Shown: positions 33,735-43,472 of the stretch, one piece after another
How the letters are laid out: the number at the start of each line of letters is the position of its first letter
Numbering within the stretch: the first letter of the stretch is position 1
Assembly (NCBI RefSeq): GCF_022829365.1
Contig: NZ_JAKSYJ010000236.1
Span: 62,001 to 126,000 of the forward strand
Reading direction: 5' to 3'
Origin: Methylobacterium sp. J-077
GTDB taxonomy: Bacteria > Pseudomonadota > Alphaproteobacteria > Rhizobiales > Beijerinckiaceae
DNA: 64,000 nucleotides
Notes under the pieces: generated by a model
Databases searched by the model: none
Seen by the model: only the letters and a program-made list of their open reading frames with translations
Told to the model about the DNA's origin: nothing
Made by a program: the position numbers and the translations under genes

Positions 33735-33835
33735 TTAGAGCCGCCCGCGATCGCGTTGCAATTGGACTTGGCTCCAAGGTCGTCTCTCGAGACGGGTTCA
33801 GCCCGCGCCGAACCGGGCGGTTCCCGAGGCGGGCA
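33735..33835. repeat. degenerate dispersed palindrome
   Basis: TTAGAGCCGCCCGCGATCGCGTT begins like the element at 27083 but pairs poorly, and is followed by a second imperfect palindrome rich in GAACCGGGCGG. It is probably a decayed member of the same repeat family. Confidence 0.4.
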
Positions 33836-33852
33836 TATGTGAGATCAGGCAG

Positions 33853-34086
33853 GTGCCGTTGCGCGAGACCTTCCATATCGAAGTCCTCGGCCCCGAGGCG
33901 GACGAGGTCCAGACGCGGATCTCGGTGCGCGTCGGCAGCCTGGAGACCGCCCAGGAGCGGGCCCTGCGCCTGTTCGCCCGTGCCCGGGTTCCACAGCGCT
34001 CTGGCGAACCGGCCCAGGCCGTGCGGGTGATCGACGGCGCCGGCCGCGAGGTGTTCTTTCGCAGCCGCTTCGACGCGGCGGATTGA
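33853..34086 (+). CDS. small hypothetical protein
   Basis: A 77-residue soluble protein starting at GTG 33853. It begins MPLRETFHIEVLGPEAD and has alternating beta-strand-like and helical segments. No family was recognised. It ends 7 nt before the next ORF, suggesting a two-gene unit. Confidence 0.55.
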   Translation: MPLRETFHIEVLGPEADEVQTRISVRVGSLETAQERALRLFARARVPQRSGEPAQAVRVIDGAGREVFFRSRFDAAD

Positions 34087-34093
34087 GGGGTCG

Positions 34094-34450
34094 ATGCGCG
34101 CCGCCCTGATCCTGCCCGGGCTCGTCCTGCTGAGTTGCGGCCTGTTCCTGCGCAGCTACACCCTGGCGCCCGCCCCGGACCGGCGCGGCGGCACGACGCT
34201 CCAATTGACCTGGCCCAATCGTCCGGTGTTCGGAAGCCCGCGGGCCGACTGCCTCGGCACGCCCGCGGACGAACCCGTCGTCCCCTGCCTGATCGCCTCG
34301 GTCGGCCGGGCGCGGAGCGAGGGCATTCCGGTGATCCAGCTGCCGTTCTGCGCGACCTGCTACGCCCTGTCCGAGCGGATCGCCCGCTTCGGCCGGGACG
34401 AGGCGGCGACGCAGGCGCGGCTCACGCAGATCGCCCGCTTCGGCTGGTGA
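34094..34450 (+). CDS. small hypothetical exported protein, possible lipoprotein
   Basis: A 118-residue protein with a hydrophobic N-terminus ending in LVLLSCG, which resembles a lipobox (Cys near residue 15). It carries further Cys pairs (CLGTP, VPCLIA, and CATC), so disulfides are possible. No family recognised. Its last 29 nt overlap the 3' end of the convergent acetyltransferase gene. Confidence 0.55.
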   Translation: MRAALILPGLVLLSCGLFLRSYTLAPAPDRRGGTTLQLTWPNRPVFGSPRADCLGTPADEPVVPCLIASVGRARSEGIPVIQLPFCATCYALSERIARFGRDEAATQARLTQIARFGW

Positions 34451-35585
34451 GACGTGCCCGTGCCACGCGCTCGCGGGCGCGCTCCAGGGTGCTGGCCAGC
34501 GGAAACAGCGGGTCGCGCCCGGCCTCGATCAGCAGGTGGGCGATGGGGCGCCGTTCCGTCCAGAAGGTGGAGCCGAGGGCGAAATCCGGGGGGGCGCAGG
34601 AATCGATCCGATCGATCCGGTCCAGATCTCGCCCGGCCAGCACCGCCTCGGTCAGGCGGTGGACGAGCTGCACCCCGGGGGCGGCCTCCGGGTCGGCCTC
34701 GTCGTGGGCGATCTTGAGCACCCAGGCCTCGGGACCGGTGAGCGGCAGGATCGCGGAGGCCAGGATCCGGTCGTCCCGGCGCAACCGGGCGACGCGCACG
34801 CGCCCCTCGGCTCCGAGATCGGCCAGGACGGCGCGCAGGAACGCCACCTCGCCGGGCCGCTGCCCCAGGCCGGTGCCGGCCCGGCCCTTCCAGCCCGCCG
34901 CCTCCAGGGCGACGTGGTCGTCCAGGGCGCCGTCGAGGGCCGCCGGCGCGTCCAGGATCTCGAGGGCGACCGGTCCCACGGCCTCCAGGCGCTGGCGAGC
35001 GAGGCGCAGCTTGCGCCGTCGCTTGCCGGAGAGATGGTCGAGATAGGTCTTCCGCGCCTGCACAGATCGGCCGGTCACGTCGAGCAGACCGCGCTCGTGC
35101 GGCCAGCAGGCCGCCTGCCGCACCCCGTGCGCGGCCAGCAGGTCGGCAAAGGACCCGTCCGCGGGCGCGTTCGGCAGGAACAGCCGCGGCGGCAGGCCGA
35201 GCGCCCGAGGCGCGGCGAGCAGGGCGGCCAGCGCCGCCTCCGGGTCGGCGCCGTCGAGGAGCGGCGCCCCGAACGGGCCGTAGCCGTGGGTCCAGCCCAT
35301 CAGCAAAGGCAGCGGCAGGCCCCAGCGGCGCCAGGACAGCCGGAACGGCCAGGCCGCGAGGAGCCGCGCGCCCCGCACCTCGGGGGGCCGGTCGGCGACG
35401 AGCAAGAGGCGCACGCCCACGCCGAAGGCCTTTTGGGCCGCCAGCGCGTAGCCGGCCTCGTAGAACGGGTTGCGGATCAGGGACTGCGCGCCGAGCACCC
35501 GCCAGGCCGGGATCCAGGCGGCATCCGGGTCGAGGGGCCGAACCGCCGCCGTCAGGCCATTGGGGAGGGTCACGGCGTCCGGCAT
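34422..35585 (-). CDS. CelD/FemAB-like GNAT acetyltransferase of polysaccharide type
   Basis: A 387-residue protein with the two-lobed GNAT arrangement of PF13480 (CelD/BcsL/FemAB-like). The C-terminal acetyltransferase lobe shows HLSGKRRRKLRLARQRLE, VALEAAGWKGRAGTGL and the IDSCAPPDFALGSTFWTERR segment. Such proteins are usual in exopolysaccharide and cellulose loci. It is 10 nt downstream of a flippase gene on the same strand, so it probably modifies the exported polysaccharide. Confidence 0.8.
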   Translation of the reverse strand: MPDAVTLPNGLTAAVRPLDPDAAWIPAWRVLGAQSLIRNPFYEAGYALAAQKAFGVGVRLLLVADRPPEVRGARLLAAWPFRLSWRRWGLPLPLLMGWTHGYGPFGAPLLDGADPEAALAALLAAPRALGLPPRLFLPNAPADGSFADLLAAHGVRQAACWPHERGLLDVTGRSVQARKTYLDHLSGKRRRKLRLARQRLEAVGPVALEILDAPAALDGALDDHVALEAAGWKGRAGTGLGQRPGEVAFLRAVLADLGAEGRVRVARLRRDDRILASAILPLTGPEAWVLKIAHDEADPEAAPGVQLVHRLTEAVLAGRDLDRIDRIDSCAPPDFALGSTFWTERRPIAHLLIEAGRDPLFPLASTLERARERVARARLTSRSGRSA

Positions 35586-35595
35586 GGCGGGCCCG

Positions 35596-37011
35596 TCAGG
35601 CCGCCAGCCGGTGGCGGATCGCCCCGGCGAAACCGAGCACGTCGTAGTGCCACGCGGTCGCCCCCGCCCCGGCCACCAGCAGGACCAACCGCAGGACCTG
35701 TCCGGGGGGCATCAGGCCCCCCGGCACCAAGCCGATCCCGGCGGTCACCGCGCCGCAGACCAGGGCGGCGGCGGCGATCCCGACCATGTCGGTGAGGGGC
35801 AGCGGCATCGTGGTGCCGGCCCGGTAGGCGCCCAGCACCAGCACCAGGCAGGCCGAAGCCTGCCCGCCCGCGAAGGCGAGGGCCGCCCCGGCGGCGCCGA
35901 ACCGCGGGATCAGCAGCAGGGAGAGCACGGCCACGGCCGCCAGGGTGGCGAAGGCCGCCCAGGCCTCCAGCCGGCTGGTGCGGGTGAAGTAGATCACCTG
36001 CCCGAAATAATAGGCCCGGAACATCATCAGGATGCTGGCCAGGATCAGAACCGGGGCGAGTTCGCGCGCCTCCGCGCGGTAATCCGGCCCGAGCAGCACC
36101 GCGACCACGAGGTCGTCGAAGCACAGGAAGAACACCGCCCCGAAGGCGGCGATCAGGGTCATGGCCCGGGCGGCGTCGCTCAGCACCCCGGAGGCGGCCG
36201 CGATGCCGCCGAGCCGCGCCTCACGCTTGGCGATGGAGATCAGCGACAGGGCGATCGCCTCGCCGAACACGATGAAGCTCTGCTTCAGGAAGTCGGCGAG
36301 CGCCCCGTAGGCGCCGAGCCCCGCGGGCCCCACGGTCTTGGCGATGATCAGGCGGTCGAGGCTCTGGGCCAACGCCGCCGTCCCGAAGGACAGCACCAGC
36401 GGCCAGCCATAGGCGAACAGCCGCAAAGCCTCGGCCCGGCTGCCGCGGCCGGGCATCATCGGGGCGATGGTGATCGCCGCCGGCAGCGCCGCCAGGGCGT
36501 TGGCGGCGGCCACGGCAAACGCGAGGTGCAGCGGATCGGCCGACAGGTGCAGCGCCAGGCTGCCCAGCCCGAGGATCAGCACGGCCCGGCTCATCACCGA
36601 GGCCGCCACCGCCCCGGCCTTCAGGCGCGTGCGGGCGATCTCGGTGGAGCCCTCGAACAGCGTCGTGCCGAAGGCGAGCGCCAGGATCGCCGCCGCCATG
36701 GGGGACGAGACCAGCCCGAGCCCGGCCGCGAGCGCGCTGCCGAGGCCGGCGAGCAGCAGCGTGCCGGCCAGGATCCGCACCACGGTGCCGACCTGAGCCG
36801 GCTCGCGGGCCTCGTCGTAGAGGGCGAAGAACGCGAATTTCGGCCACTGGCAGGTGGCCCCGTAGAGCACCAGCGCCCAGGACAGGACGTAGAGATAGGT
36901 GCCGTAGCTCGCCACCGGGGCGAGCCGGGTGAACACCGCCACGGAGGCCATGTTCAGGGCGGCGGCGAAGCCGCGCGAGCCGACATAGATCAGGCTGTGC
37001 CGGGCAATCAT
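35596..37011 (-). CDS. oligosaccharide flippase (Wzx-like)
   Basis: A 471-residue membrane protein with about 12-14 helices of the MOP/Polysacc_synt superfamily. The N-terminus reads HSLIYVGSRGFAAALNMASV, followed by FTRLAPVASYGTYLYV. It likely flips lipid-linked sugar units. It forms an operon with the downstream acetyltransferase, and gpmI lies 142 nt upstream on the same strand. It is the second such flippase in the window. Confidence 0.83.
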   Translation of the reverse strand: MIARHSLIYVGSRGFAAALNMASVAVFTRLAPVASYGTYLYVLSWALVLYGATCQWPKFAFFALYDEAREPAQVGTVVRILAGTLLLAGLGSALAAGLGLVSSPMAAAILALAFGTTLFEGSTEIARTRLKAGAVAASVMSRAVLILGLGSLALHLSADPLHLAFAVAAANALAALPAAITIAPMMPGRGSRAEALRLFAYGWPLVLSFGTAALAQSLDRLIIAKTVGPAGLGAYGALADFLKQSFIVFGEAIALSLISIAKREARLGGIAAASGVLSDAARAMTLIAAFGAVFFLCFDDLVVAVLLGPDYRAEARELAPVLILASILMMFRAYYFGQVIYFTRTSRLEAWAAFATLAAVAVLSLLLIPRFGAAGAALAFAGGQASACLVLVLGAYRAGTTMPLPLTDMVGIAAAALVCGAVTAGIGLVPGGLMPPGQVLRLVLLVAGAGATAWHYDVLGFAGAIRHRLAA

Positions 37012-37153
37012 GTCCTACGCATCATGCGCCATAACGGTCGCCGCTTCGGCGACGACCCTTATGCCGGCGCAAACGTTAGAGCATCGTCTTTTTCCGGATG
37101 CCTCGAAACGACGTTGCACAGATCCCGCATTCTGCGGGCGATGGCGCGCCCGC

Positions 37154-38686
37154 TCAGCGCCGGATCAGCGATTTGCCGGTCATCTCGGCCGGCTGGTCGA
37201 GGCCCATCAGGTCGAGGAGGGTCGGCGCGACGTCGGCCAAGCGGCCGTCGGCGAGCGTCACGCCGTCGACGCCTACCAGCGTCACCGGAACCGGGTTGAG
37301 CGTGTGGGCGGTGTGCGGCTCGCCGGTCTCCGGGTCGCGCATCATCTCGCAATTGCCGTGGTCGGCAGTCACGAGCAGCGCGCCCCCGCTCGCCGTGATC
37401 GCGTCGACCACCCGGCCGAGGCAAGCATCGACCGTCTCCACCGCCTTCACGGCGGCGGCGAGGCTGCCGGTATGGCCGACCATGTCGGGGTTGGCGAAGT
37501 TGAGCAGGATCATGTCGTAGCGGCCGGAGCCGATCGCCGCCACGGCGCGGTCGGTCAGTTCCGCGGCCGACATCTCCGGCTGCAGATCATAGGTCGCCAC
37601 CTTGGGCGACGGCACCAGGATCGCGTCCTGGCCCTCGAACGGCGCCTCGCGGCCGCCGTTCATGAAATAGGTGACGTGGGGATATTTCTCGGTCTCGGCC
37701 ATGCGCAGCTGGCTGCGCCCGGCCCGGGCCACGGTCTCGCCGAGGCCGTTCGGCAGGTCGAGGGGGCCGAACAGGGTGTCGGCGAAGGCGTCGATCTCGA
37801 CGCTGTACTGGACGATCCCGAGGGCGGCGGCGAACCGGACCGTCCGGGCCCGCGCGAAGCCCGCGAAGTCCGGATCGAGCAGGGCCTCCAGGATCTGCCG
37901 GGTCCGGTCCGCGCGGAAATTGAAGCTCAGCACGCCGTCGCCGTCCTTCATGCCGGCATAGTCGCCGATGATCGCCGGCCGCAGGAACTCGTCCGACAGG
38001 TCGACCACATAGGAGGCGGCGATCGCCTCCATGGCGCTCGCGAATCGGGCGCCGTGCGCCGCAATCATCGCGTCGTAGGCGATCGAGACCCGCTCCCAGC
38101 GCCGGTCGCGGTCCATCGCGTAGTAGCGGCCGCACAAGGTGGCGATGCGCGCGCCCTCGGGGAGCGCGGCCTCCACGGTCTCGATGCAGCCGGCGGCGGA
38201 GCGCGGCGGCATGTCCCGTCCGTCCGTGAAGGCGTGGAGGCGAACCGGCACGCCTGCCTCGACCAGCACCTGGGCCAGCGCCACCGCGTGGTCCTGGTGG
38301 GCGTGGACGCCACCGGACGACAGCAGGCCGACGAGGTGGCAGGTCCCGCCGCTCGCCCGCAGCGCGTCGATGAACCGGACGAGGGCCGGGTTCGTGGCGA
38401 GCGAGCCGTCCGCGACCGCGGTATCGATCCGCGGCAGGTCCTGCATGACCACCCGGCCGGCACCGATATTCAGGTGTCCGACCTCGGAATTACCCATCTG
38501 CCCCTCGGGCAGGCCGACATCAGGCCCGTAGGTCTGCAGGCGCGCCCGGGGACGCTCTACCATCAGCGCGTCGAAGACCGCGGTCCGCGCCTGGAGGACG
38601 GCGTTGTCGGCGACCGCGTCCCGGAGTCCCCAGCCGTCGAGGATCACGAGCATCACGGGGCGCGGGGTCCTGTCGGGCACGGTCAC
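37154..38686 (-). CDS. gpmI: 2,3-bisphosphoglycerate-independent phosphoglycerate mutase
   Basis: Interconverts 3- and 2-phosphoglycerate in glycolysis/gluconeogenesis and the serine cycle; manganese-dependent, 510 residues (normal). The start of the phosphatase domain is LVILDGWGLRD, the catalytic Ser67 lies in GNSEVGHLNIGAG, and metal ligands in TADHGNCEMM. Start is GTG 38686 with GGAG 5 nt upstream. The gene is complete. Confidence 0.94.
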   Translation of the reverse strand: MTVPDRTPRPVMLVILDGWGLRDAVADNAVLQARTAVFDALMVERPRARLQTYGPDVGLPEGQMGNSEVGHLNIGAGRVVMQDLPRIDTAVADGSLATNPALVRFIDALRASGGTCHLVGLLSSGGVHAHQDHAVALAQVLVEAGVPVRLHAFTDGRDMPPRSAAGCIETVEAALPEGARIATLCGRYYAMDRDRRWERVSIAYDAMIAAHGARFASAMEAIAASYVVDLSDEFLRPAIIGDYAGMKDGDGVLSFNFRADRTRQILEALLDPDFAGFARARTVRFAAALGIVQYSVEIDAFADTLFGPLDLPNGLGETVARAGRSQLRMAETEKYPHVTYFMNGGREAPFEGQDAILVPSPKVATYDLQPEMSAAELTDRAVAAIGSGRYDMILLNFANPDMVGHTGSLAAAVKAVETVDACLGRVVDAITASGGALLVTADHGNCEMMRDPETGEPHTAHTLNPVPVTLVGVDGVTLADGRLADVAPTLLDLMGLDQPAEMTGKSLIRR

Positions 38687-38882
38687 AACACTCCAAGCCT
38701 TCGCACGCGGCGCATGCGGCACTCCGGGGTCCCTGACGCCCGGAAACATGCGCGTGTCGATAATCGGCTTGGCCGCGCGAGACTACAGCCCTGGATCGGA
38801 ATCGGCGACGGATGCGGAACGGCGTCCGGGTTCTGACACCGGATCGGCGGGTCCGATCACGCAAGCTCCGTCAGAAGTCCTG

Positions 38883-39962
38883 TCAATTGACGCTCGCCGG
38901 GTCCGATCCGGACGGGACGCCCAGCAGGGGCGGTTTCCGGCGCAGGGCGGTCCGCAGCAGCGTCCGGCGATAGCCCCGATGCGACAGGAAGCCGACCGCC
39001 CAGGACAGGTGCATGGCGATCGCCGCCGGGCCGCTCATGACCAGCACCGGCTCCCGCGCCTTCAGCGCCAGGGCGAGGCCGCTCAGCCCGCAGCCGCCTG
39101 CGTAGACCGCCAGCAGGAGCAGCAGCATCGGCGCCACCGTGACGAGCGCCAGCGCAATGAGGCCGTAGAGCAGGACCAGGGGCGGCAGCATCTGGCGCAT
39201 CCGCGGCAGGCTGGCATGCTTCTCCAGGGTCCGGGCGCAGCCGCGGCCGTACAGGAAGTATTGCCGCGTCAGGCTGAACAGGGTCGCGCGGGGGAAGTAG
39301 GTCACCGCCAGATCGGCCGCGAGATAGATCCGGCCGCCGGCCGCGCAGAACCGGCGGTCGAGCTCGGCATCCTCGTTGTGCGAGAAGCTCTCGTCGTAGC
39401 CGCCGACCCGCAGAAACTCGCGCCGGTCGAAGATGGCGTGGTGGCCGTGGGAAACGTAGCCCGAGATCCCGCCCAGGCGGTGCGCCGACCCGCCATTGCC
39501 GAGCCGGCTGTTCTGGGCGGCCGCGATGGCCCGCTGCAGCGGCGTCACCCCGATGGTCCGCAGGGGCACGACGACCGAGACCGCCTCCCGCAGGCGCATC
39601 GCCTGAACCAGGTCCCGCACCCAGTGCTCGGGATAGGCGGCGTGGCAATCGGCGCGCACGAGATAAGGAGAGCCCGGATGTGCGAGGCGTGCCGCGAGGT
39701 TGAGGCCCGAAGCCTGGATGCGCCGGGCGTTGTGGATCAACTGGATCCGCGGGTCCTCGGCGCTCAGCGCTCGGACGATGGCGCAGGTGGCGTCGCTGCT
39801 GCCGCCGTCCATCACCAGCAATTCGCAGGCGAACGACTCTGAGGCCGGCATCACCGAGCGGATCGCCTCGGCGATGTGGTGGGCCTCGTTCAAGGCCGGC
39901 ATGGCGATCGTCACGAGCGGGATCCCCGCACCGTCCGAGCCATCGACCGAAGCGTCCTTCAT
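38883..39962 (-). CDS. family 2 glycosyltransferase, ExoA-like
   Basis: A 359-residue membrane-associated glycosyltransferase. The GT-A fold has PALNEAHHIAEAI, the DGGSSDAT segment, a RADCHA (DxD-like) motif, SHNEDAELDRRF and a QxxRW-like region (RQYFLYGRGCARTL). Three C-terminal membrane helices (about 265-340) are typical of ExoA in succinoglycan synthesis. A strong AGGAG precedes the start. It is divergent from the wzm-wzt exporter. Confidence 0.85.
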   Translation of the reverse strand: MKDASVDGSDGAGIPLVTIAMPALNEAHHIAEAIRSVMPASESFACELLVMDGGSSDATCAIVRALSAEDPRIQLIHNARRIQASGLNLAARLAHPGSPYLVRADCHAAYPEHWVRDLVQAMRLREAVSVVVPLRTIGVTPLQRAIAAAQNSRLGNGGSAHRLGGISGYVSHGHHAIFDRREFLRVGGYDESFSHNEDAELDRRFCAAGGRIYLAADLAVTYFPRATLFSLTRQYFLYGRGCARTLEKHASLPRMRQMLPPLVLLYGLIALALVTVAPMLLLLLAVYAGGCGLSGLALALKAREPVLVMSGPAAIAMHLSWAVGFLSHRGYRRTLLRTALRRKPPLLGVPSGSDPASVN

Positions 39963-40267
39963 GGCGGTTCTCCTGAGACCCGAGCCCGATCTTTCGCCGG
40001 ACCCGCGGTGGCCCCGTTCCGGAGGAATCCCAGCGCCTCGGTAAGGACGGCTCGTACGCCCGACACGATTGTCCGGGCCGGCCGAGCCGGTCTCGACAGA
40101 GACGATGTCCCGCGCCCGGGGTCTCTTCTGTCCTCATAAGCAATCAATACGGTGGTTAACGACAACCACCTCTTCAGTCGGGAGGCTCGGTACGACGAAA
40201 GGTGTAATTCGTGCCGGCCGACCGCGGTGATAGCCCAGTTCAACGGGATCTCTGATCCGGCAGCCTG
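39963..40267. promoter_or_regulatory. divergent promoter region, glycosyltransferase / wzm
   Basis: About 300 nt without a gene. It is less GC-rich than its surroundings near 40135-40200 and carries an inverted repeat GGTGGTT (40151-40157) / AACCACC (40164-40170), which could be an operator. Confidence 0.45.
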
Positions 40268-41215
40268 ATGCCGCAAGCGGATCCCGCAAGCACCGATCGT
40301 CGTGCGGGATCGCCTCGAATGATGGACTCTTTGGACGCGCTTGCGCTCGATGCGCCGAAACACGGCCTTGCCGGGCCGAGATCAGAACCGACCGCGATGC
40401 CGGTCACCGAGATTGTTCCGGATCATAAGCTCGTCGCCTTCGATGCCGCGAGCGTCTGGCAGTATCGGGGGTTGTTGTGGGTCCTGATCCTGCGCGACCT
40501 GAAGGTGCTCTATCGCCAGACCGCCCTGGGCGCCTGCTGGGCCATCGCCCAGCCGCTGTTCACGGTGGCGATCTTCACCGTCATCTTCGGCCATTTCGCC
40601 AAGATCCCCACCGACGGGGCGCCCTACGCATTGTTTGCCGGCAGCGCCATCATCCTGTGGACCTACTTCGCCGAGTCGGTGCGCCGGAGCGCCACCGGCC
40701 TCGTCACCGAGGCGGAGCTCATCCGCAAGATCTACTTCCCGCGCCTCGTGATCCCGCTCGCGACCGTGGTGTCGCCGATGGTCGACTTCGCCATCGCCCT
40801 CGGGGTGCTGCTGGTGCTGATGCTCTGGTACGGGGTGGTGCCGAGCTGGCACATTGTCTTCGCGATCCCGACGCTCGCCGTCACGGCGATGCTGGCCCTC
40901 GGGGTGAGCCTCTGGCTCGGGCCGGTCAACGTCCGCTTCCGGGACGTCAAGCACACCCTGCCGTTCCTCATCCAGATCTGGATGTACGCCTCGCCCATCG
41001 TCTACGCGGCGAGCATCGTCCCCGACTCGGTGCGCTGGCTCTACGCGCTCAACCCGATGGTCGGGCTGATCGAGGCATTCCGGTTCGCGATCCTCGGCGG
41101 AACCGGCCCCGACCTGTTCGCACTCGCGGTCTCGGTCACGGTCGCGTCCCTGCTGTTGATCACCGGACTGATCTTTTTCCAGCGCATGGAGCGCTCTTTC
41201 GCGGATATAATCTGA
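40268..41215 (+). CDS. wzm: ABC-2 type polysaccharide exporter permease (Wzm-like)
   Basis: A 315-residue permease with six membrane helices of the TagG/Wzm type. Motifs include LYRQTALGACWAIAQPLF, RKIYFPRLVIPLA, NVRFRDVKHTL and YALNPMVGLIEAFR. It exports completed polysaccharide from the cytoplasm with the ATPase encoded next. The first about 45 residues are variable and the start could be at 40322 or 40397. The TGA overlaps the next ATG by one base. Confidence 0.87.
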   Translation: MPQADPASTDRRAGSPRMMDSLDALALDAPKHGLAGPRSEPTAMPVTEIVPDHKLVAFDAASVWQYRGLLWVLILRDLKVLYRQTALGACWAIAQPLFTVAIFTVIFGHFAKIPTDGAPYALFAGSAIILWTYFAESVRRSATGLVTEAELIRKIYFPRLVIPLATVVSPMVDFAIALGVLLVLMLWYGVVPSWHIVFAIPTLAVTAMLALGVSLWLGPVNVRFRDVKHTLPFLIQIWMYASPIVYAASIVPDSVRWLYALNPMVGLIEAFRFAILGGTGPDLFALAVSVTVASLLLITGLIFFQRMERSFADII

Positions 41216-42453
41216 TGTCGATGGCGATCAGCGTACAAGATATCGGCAAGCAATACTGGCGCGCCCCGCGGGCCACGCACGAGAACTCCCTGCGCGAGGC
41301 GCTCATCGCGGGCGCGCGGGGTCTGCTGACCCGAAAGTCCGAGGGCCGCCCGTCCAAGGAGGGGTTCTGGGCGCTCAAGGATGTCAGCTTCGGCATCAAG
41401 CACGGCGAGAATGTCGGCATCATCGGGATGAACGGGGCGGGCAAGAGCACCCTGCTCAAGCTGATCTCGCGGATCGCCGCCCCGACCACCGGCAGCATCA
41501 AGCTGGTCGGCCGGGTCGGCGCCCTGCTCGAAGTCGGCACCGGCTTCCACCGGGAGCTCACGGGCCGCGAGAACATCTTCCTCTACGGTTCGATCCTCGG
41601 CATGCACCGCCACGAGATCGCGGAGAAGTTCGACGCGATCGTCGAGTTCTCGGAGATCGGCGACTTCATCGACATGCCGGTGAAGCGCTATTCCAGCGGC
41701 ATGTATGTCCGGCTGGCCTTCTCGGTCGCCGCCCATCTCGAGCCCGACATCCTGCTCCTCGACGAGGTCCTGGCGGTCGGCGACTACACCTTCCAGAAGA
41801 AGTGCATCGACTTCGCCCGGCGCCTCCAGACCAAGGGTTCGACGATCCTGCTCGTCTCGCACAACATGTTCAGCGTGAAGACCATGTGCGAGCGGGTCAT
41901 CTACATCAAGAACGGCCGCGTCGCCTTCGACGGTCCCACCGACGAGGGCCTGCACCATTACGAGCGGGACAGCTACCTGGCCGACGCCCCCTGGTTCCGG
42001 CCGGAGGGCGGACACCATCCGGTGGAGATCCGGGAGGTCATGGTCGCCGACGAATCCGGGGCGCCGAAGACGCTGTTCCGGCACGGCGAGCGGATGCGGA
42101 TTACCGCGCGCTACACCGCCGGGGAGCCGATCACCGACCCGCATGTCCTGTTCTCGATCACGCGGTCGGACGAGCTGCTCTGCTGCAACTTCAGCACGAT
42201 GACGGACCGCGCCAAGCTGCAGACCCTGTCGGGCGATGGCACGATCGAGCTGCTGACGCCGCCGCTGACCCTGAGCGCCGACACCTACACGGTCTCGGTG
42301 GTGGTCCGGCAGCGGGGCTTCGAGCGTCTGCTCGCCGCAAAGGTCGGCGCCCGCTTCCACATCGAGCACCCGGTCTTCGCCCCCGACGTGTTCGGCGTCT
42401 TCCACATGCCCGGCACCTGGTCGGCGGACGTGGCCAGCGGCGGCACGCAATAG
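41215..42453 (+). CDS. wzt: polysaccharide ABC exporter ATPase (Wzt-like)
   Basis: A 412-residue ATPase. The Walker A is GMNGAGKST (about 71-79), the signature YSSGM (about 163) and the Walker B LLLDEVLAVGD. After the ATPase domain (about 265) comes a beta-rich C-terminal extension (about 280-405) of the Wzt_C type, which in O-antigen exporters recognises a cap on the finished glycan. The extension suggests that chain-end recognition gates export. Translationally coupled to wzm. Confidence 0.9.
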   Translation: MSMAISVQDIGKQYWRAPRATHENSLREALIAGARGLLTRKSEGRPSKEGFWALKDVSFGIKHGENVGIIGMNGAGKSTLLKLISRIAAPTTGSIKLVGRVGALLEVGTGFHRELTGRENIFLYGSILGMHRHEIAEKFDAIVEFSEIGDFIDMPVKRYSSGMYVRLAFSVAAHLEPDILLLDEVLAVGDYTFQKKCIDFARRLQTKGSTILLVSHNMFSVKTMCERVIYIKNGRVAFDGPTDEGLHHYERDSYLADAPWFRPEGGHHPVEIREVMVADESGAPKTLFRHGERMRITARYTAGEPITDPHVLFSITRSDELLCCNFSTMTDRAKLQTLSGDGTIELLTPPLTLSADTYTVSVVVRQRGFERLLAAKVGARFHIEHPVFAPDVFGVFHMPGTWSADVASGGTQ

Positions 42454-42463
42454 GGTTGGACCC

Positions 42464-43447
42464 ATGAGCAAGCCGTCGATGCCTCAGCCGCGCCGCGTCT
42501 CCGTCGTCGTCCCGACCGCGGACCGGCCGCGCCTCCTCGAGGACGCGCTCGCGAGCATCCGGGCCCTGGAGGGCCCGGAGATGACGTTCGAGATCCTGGT
42601 CGGCGACAACGGCACGGACCCGGAAACCCGGGCGGTCGCGTCGCGGTTCGGGGCGCGCTACCTGCCGGCCGACCGGCTGGGGGCCGGGGCAGCGCGCAAT
42701 GTCGGGCTCGCGGCCGCCACCGGTGAGTTCGTGGCCTTCCTCGACGACGACGACATCTGGCGGCCGGGGCACATCGCGCCCCTGATCGCCGCGCTCGACA
42801 GCCATCCCGAATGGGACGCCCTGATCAGCCAGGCGATCTACACAGATACCGATCGGCGGGTGATCGGCGATCCGTGGCCGGCCGAGCCGCCGGCGGGGGC
42901 CGTCCCGTTGCTGCGCGCGATGCTGAGCGGCCTGTTCCCGCAGATCGGGACGGTGCTGGTGCGCCGGAACGCGCTGGCCGGGTACGGCACCTTCGACGAG
43001 GCGCTGATCGCCGGCCAGGACCTCGACTGGCTGCTTCGCTTCGCGCGCCGGCGCCGCCTCGGTCACGTCCACGTCCTGGGCACCTTCGTGCGGACGCGGC
43101 CCCAGGGCAGCTTCGACGCGCTCCAGCGCATGCGCGTGCGCTACGACCGGAAGGTCTTCTACCGGCACGCGATCCCGGAATGGCGGGTGTGGCGGTCACC
43201 GGGCGACTTCTACCGCGCCCAGTCGATGATGCTCTGGCACTTCTTCAGCTATTTCGAGACCGCCGCCGCGACGCGGGCGCTCAATGGCGACCGGTCCGGC
43301 GCGTGGGGGGCGATCCGCGCGATGTTCGGCGTGTTCCCGGTGCGCTCTCTGGTCCATGTCGTCGCGGACCGGCCCCTGAGAAGGACCGTCCTGCAGCTCC
43401 TGCGCCGGTCCGGCCGGGCGACGCTCTCGGCGCCGCCTTCCCTCTGA
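42464..43447 (+). CDS. family 2 glycosyltransferase
   Basis: A 327-residue cytoplasmic enzyme of GT-A fold: VSVVVPTADRPRLLEDAL at the N-terminus, then LVGDNGT, the AARNVGLAAATGEFVAFLDD segment with DDDD metal site, and GQDLDWLLRF as the acceptor/catalytic motif. It follows wzt by 10 nt and should be cotranscribed, so it probably builds the glycan exported by Wzm-Wzt. Donor sugar unknown. Confidence 0.85.
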   Translation: MSKPSMPQPRRVSVVVPTADRPRLLEDALASIRALEGPEMTFEILVGDNGTDPETRAVASRFGARYLPADRLGAGAARNVGLAAATGEFVAFLDDDDIWRPGHIAPLIAALDSHPEWDALISQAIYTDTDRRVIGDPWPAEPPAGAVPLLRAMLSGLFPQIGTVLVRRNALAGYGTFDEALIAGQDLDWLLRFARRRRLGHVHVLGTFVRTRPQGSFDALQRMRVRYDRKVFYRHAIPEWRVWRSPGDFYRAQSMMLWHFFSYFETAAATRALNGDRSGAWGAIRAMFGVFPVRSLVHVVADRPLRRTVLQLLRRSGRATLSAPPSL

Positions 43448-43472
43448 CGCCGCGCCGGCGGCCGGTCACGCG

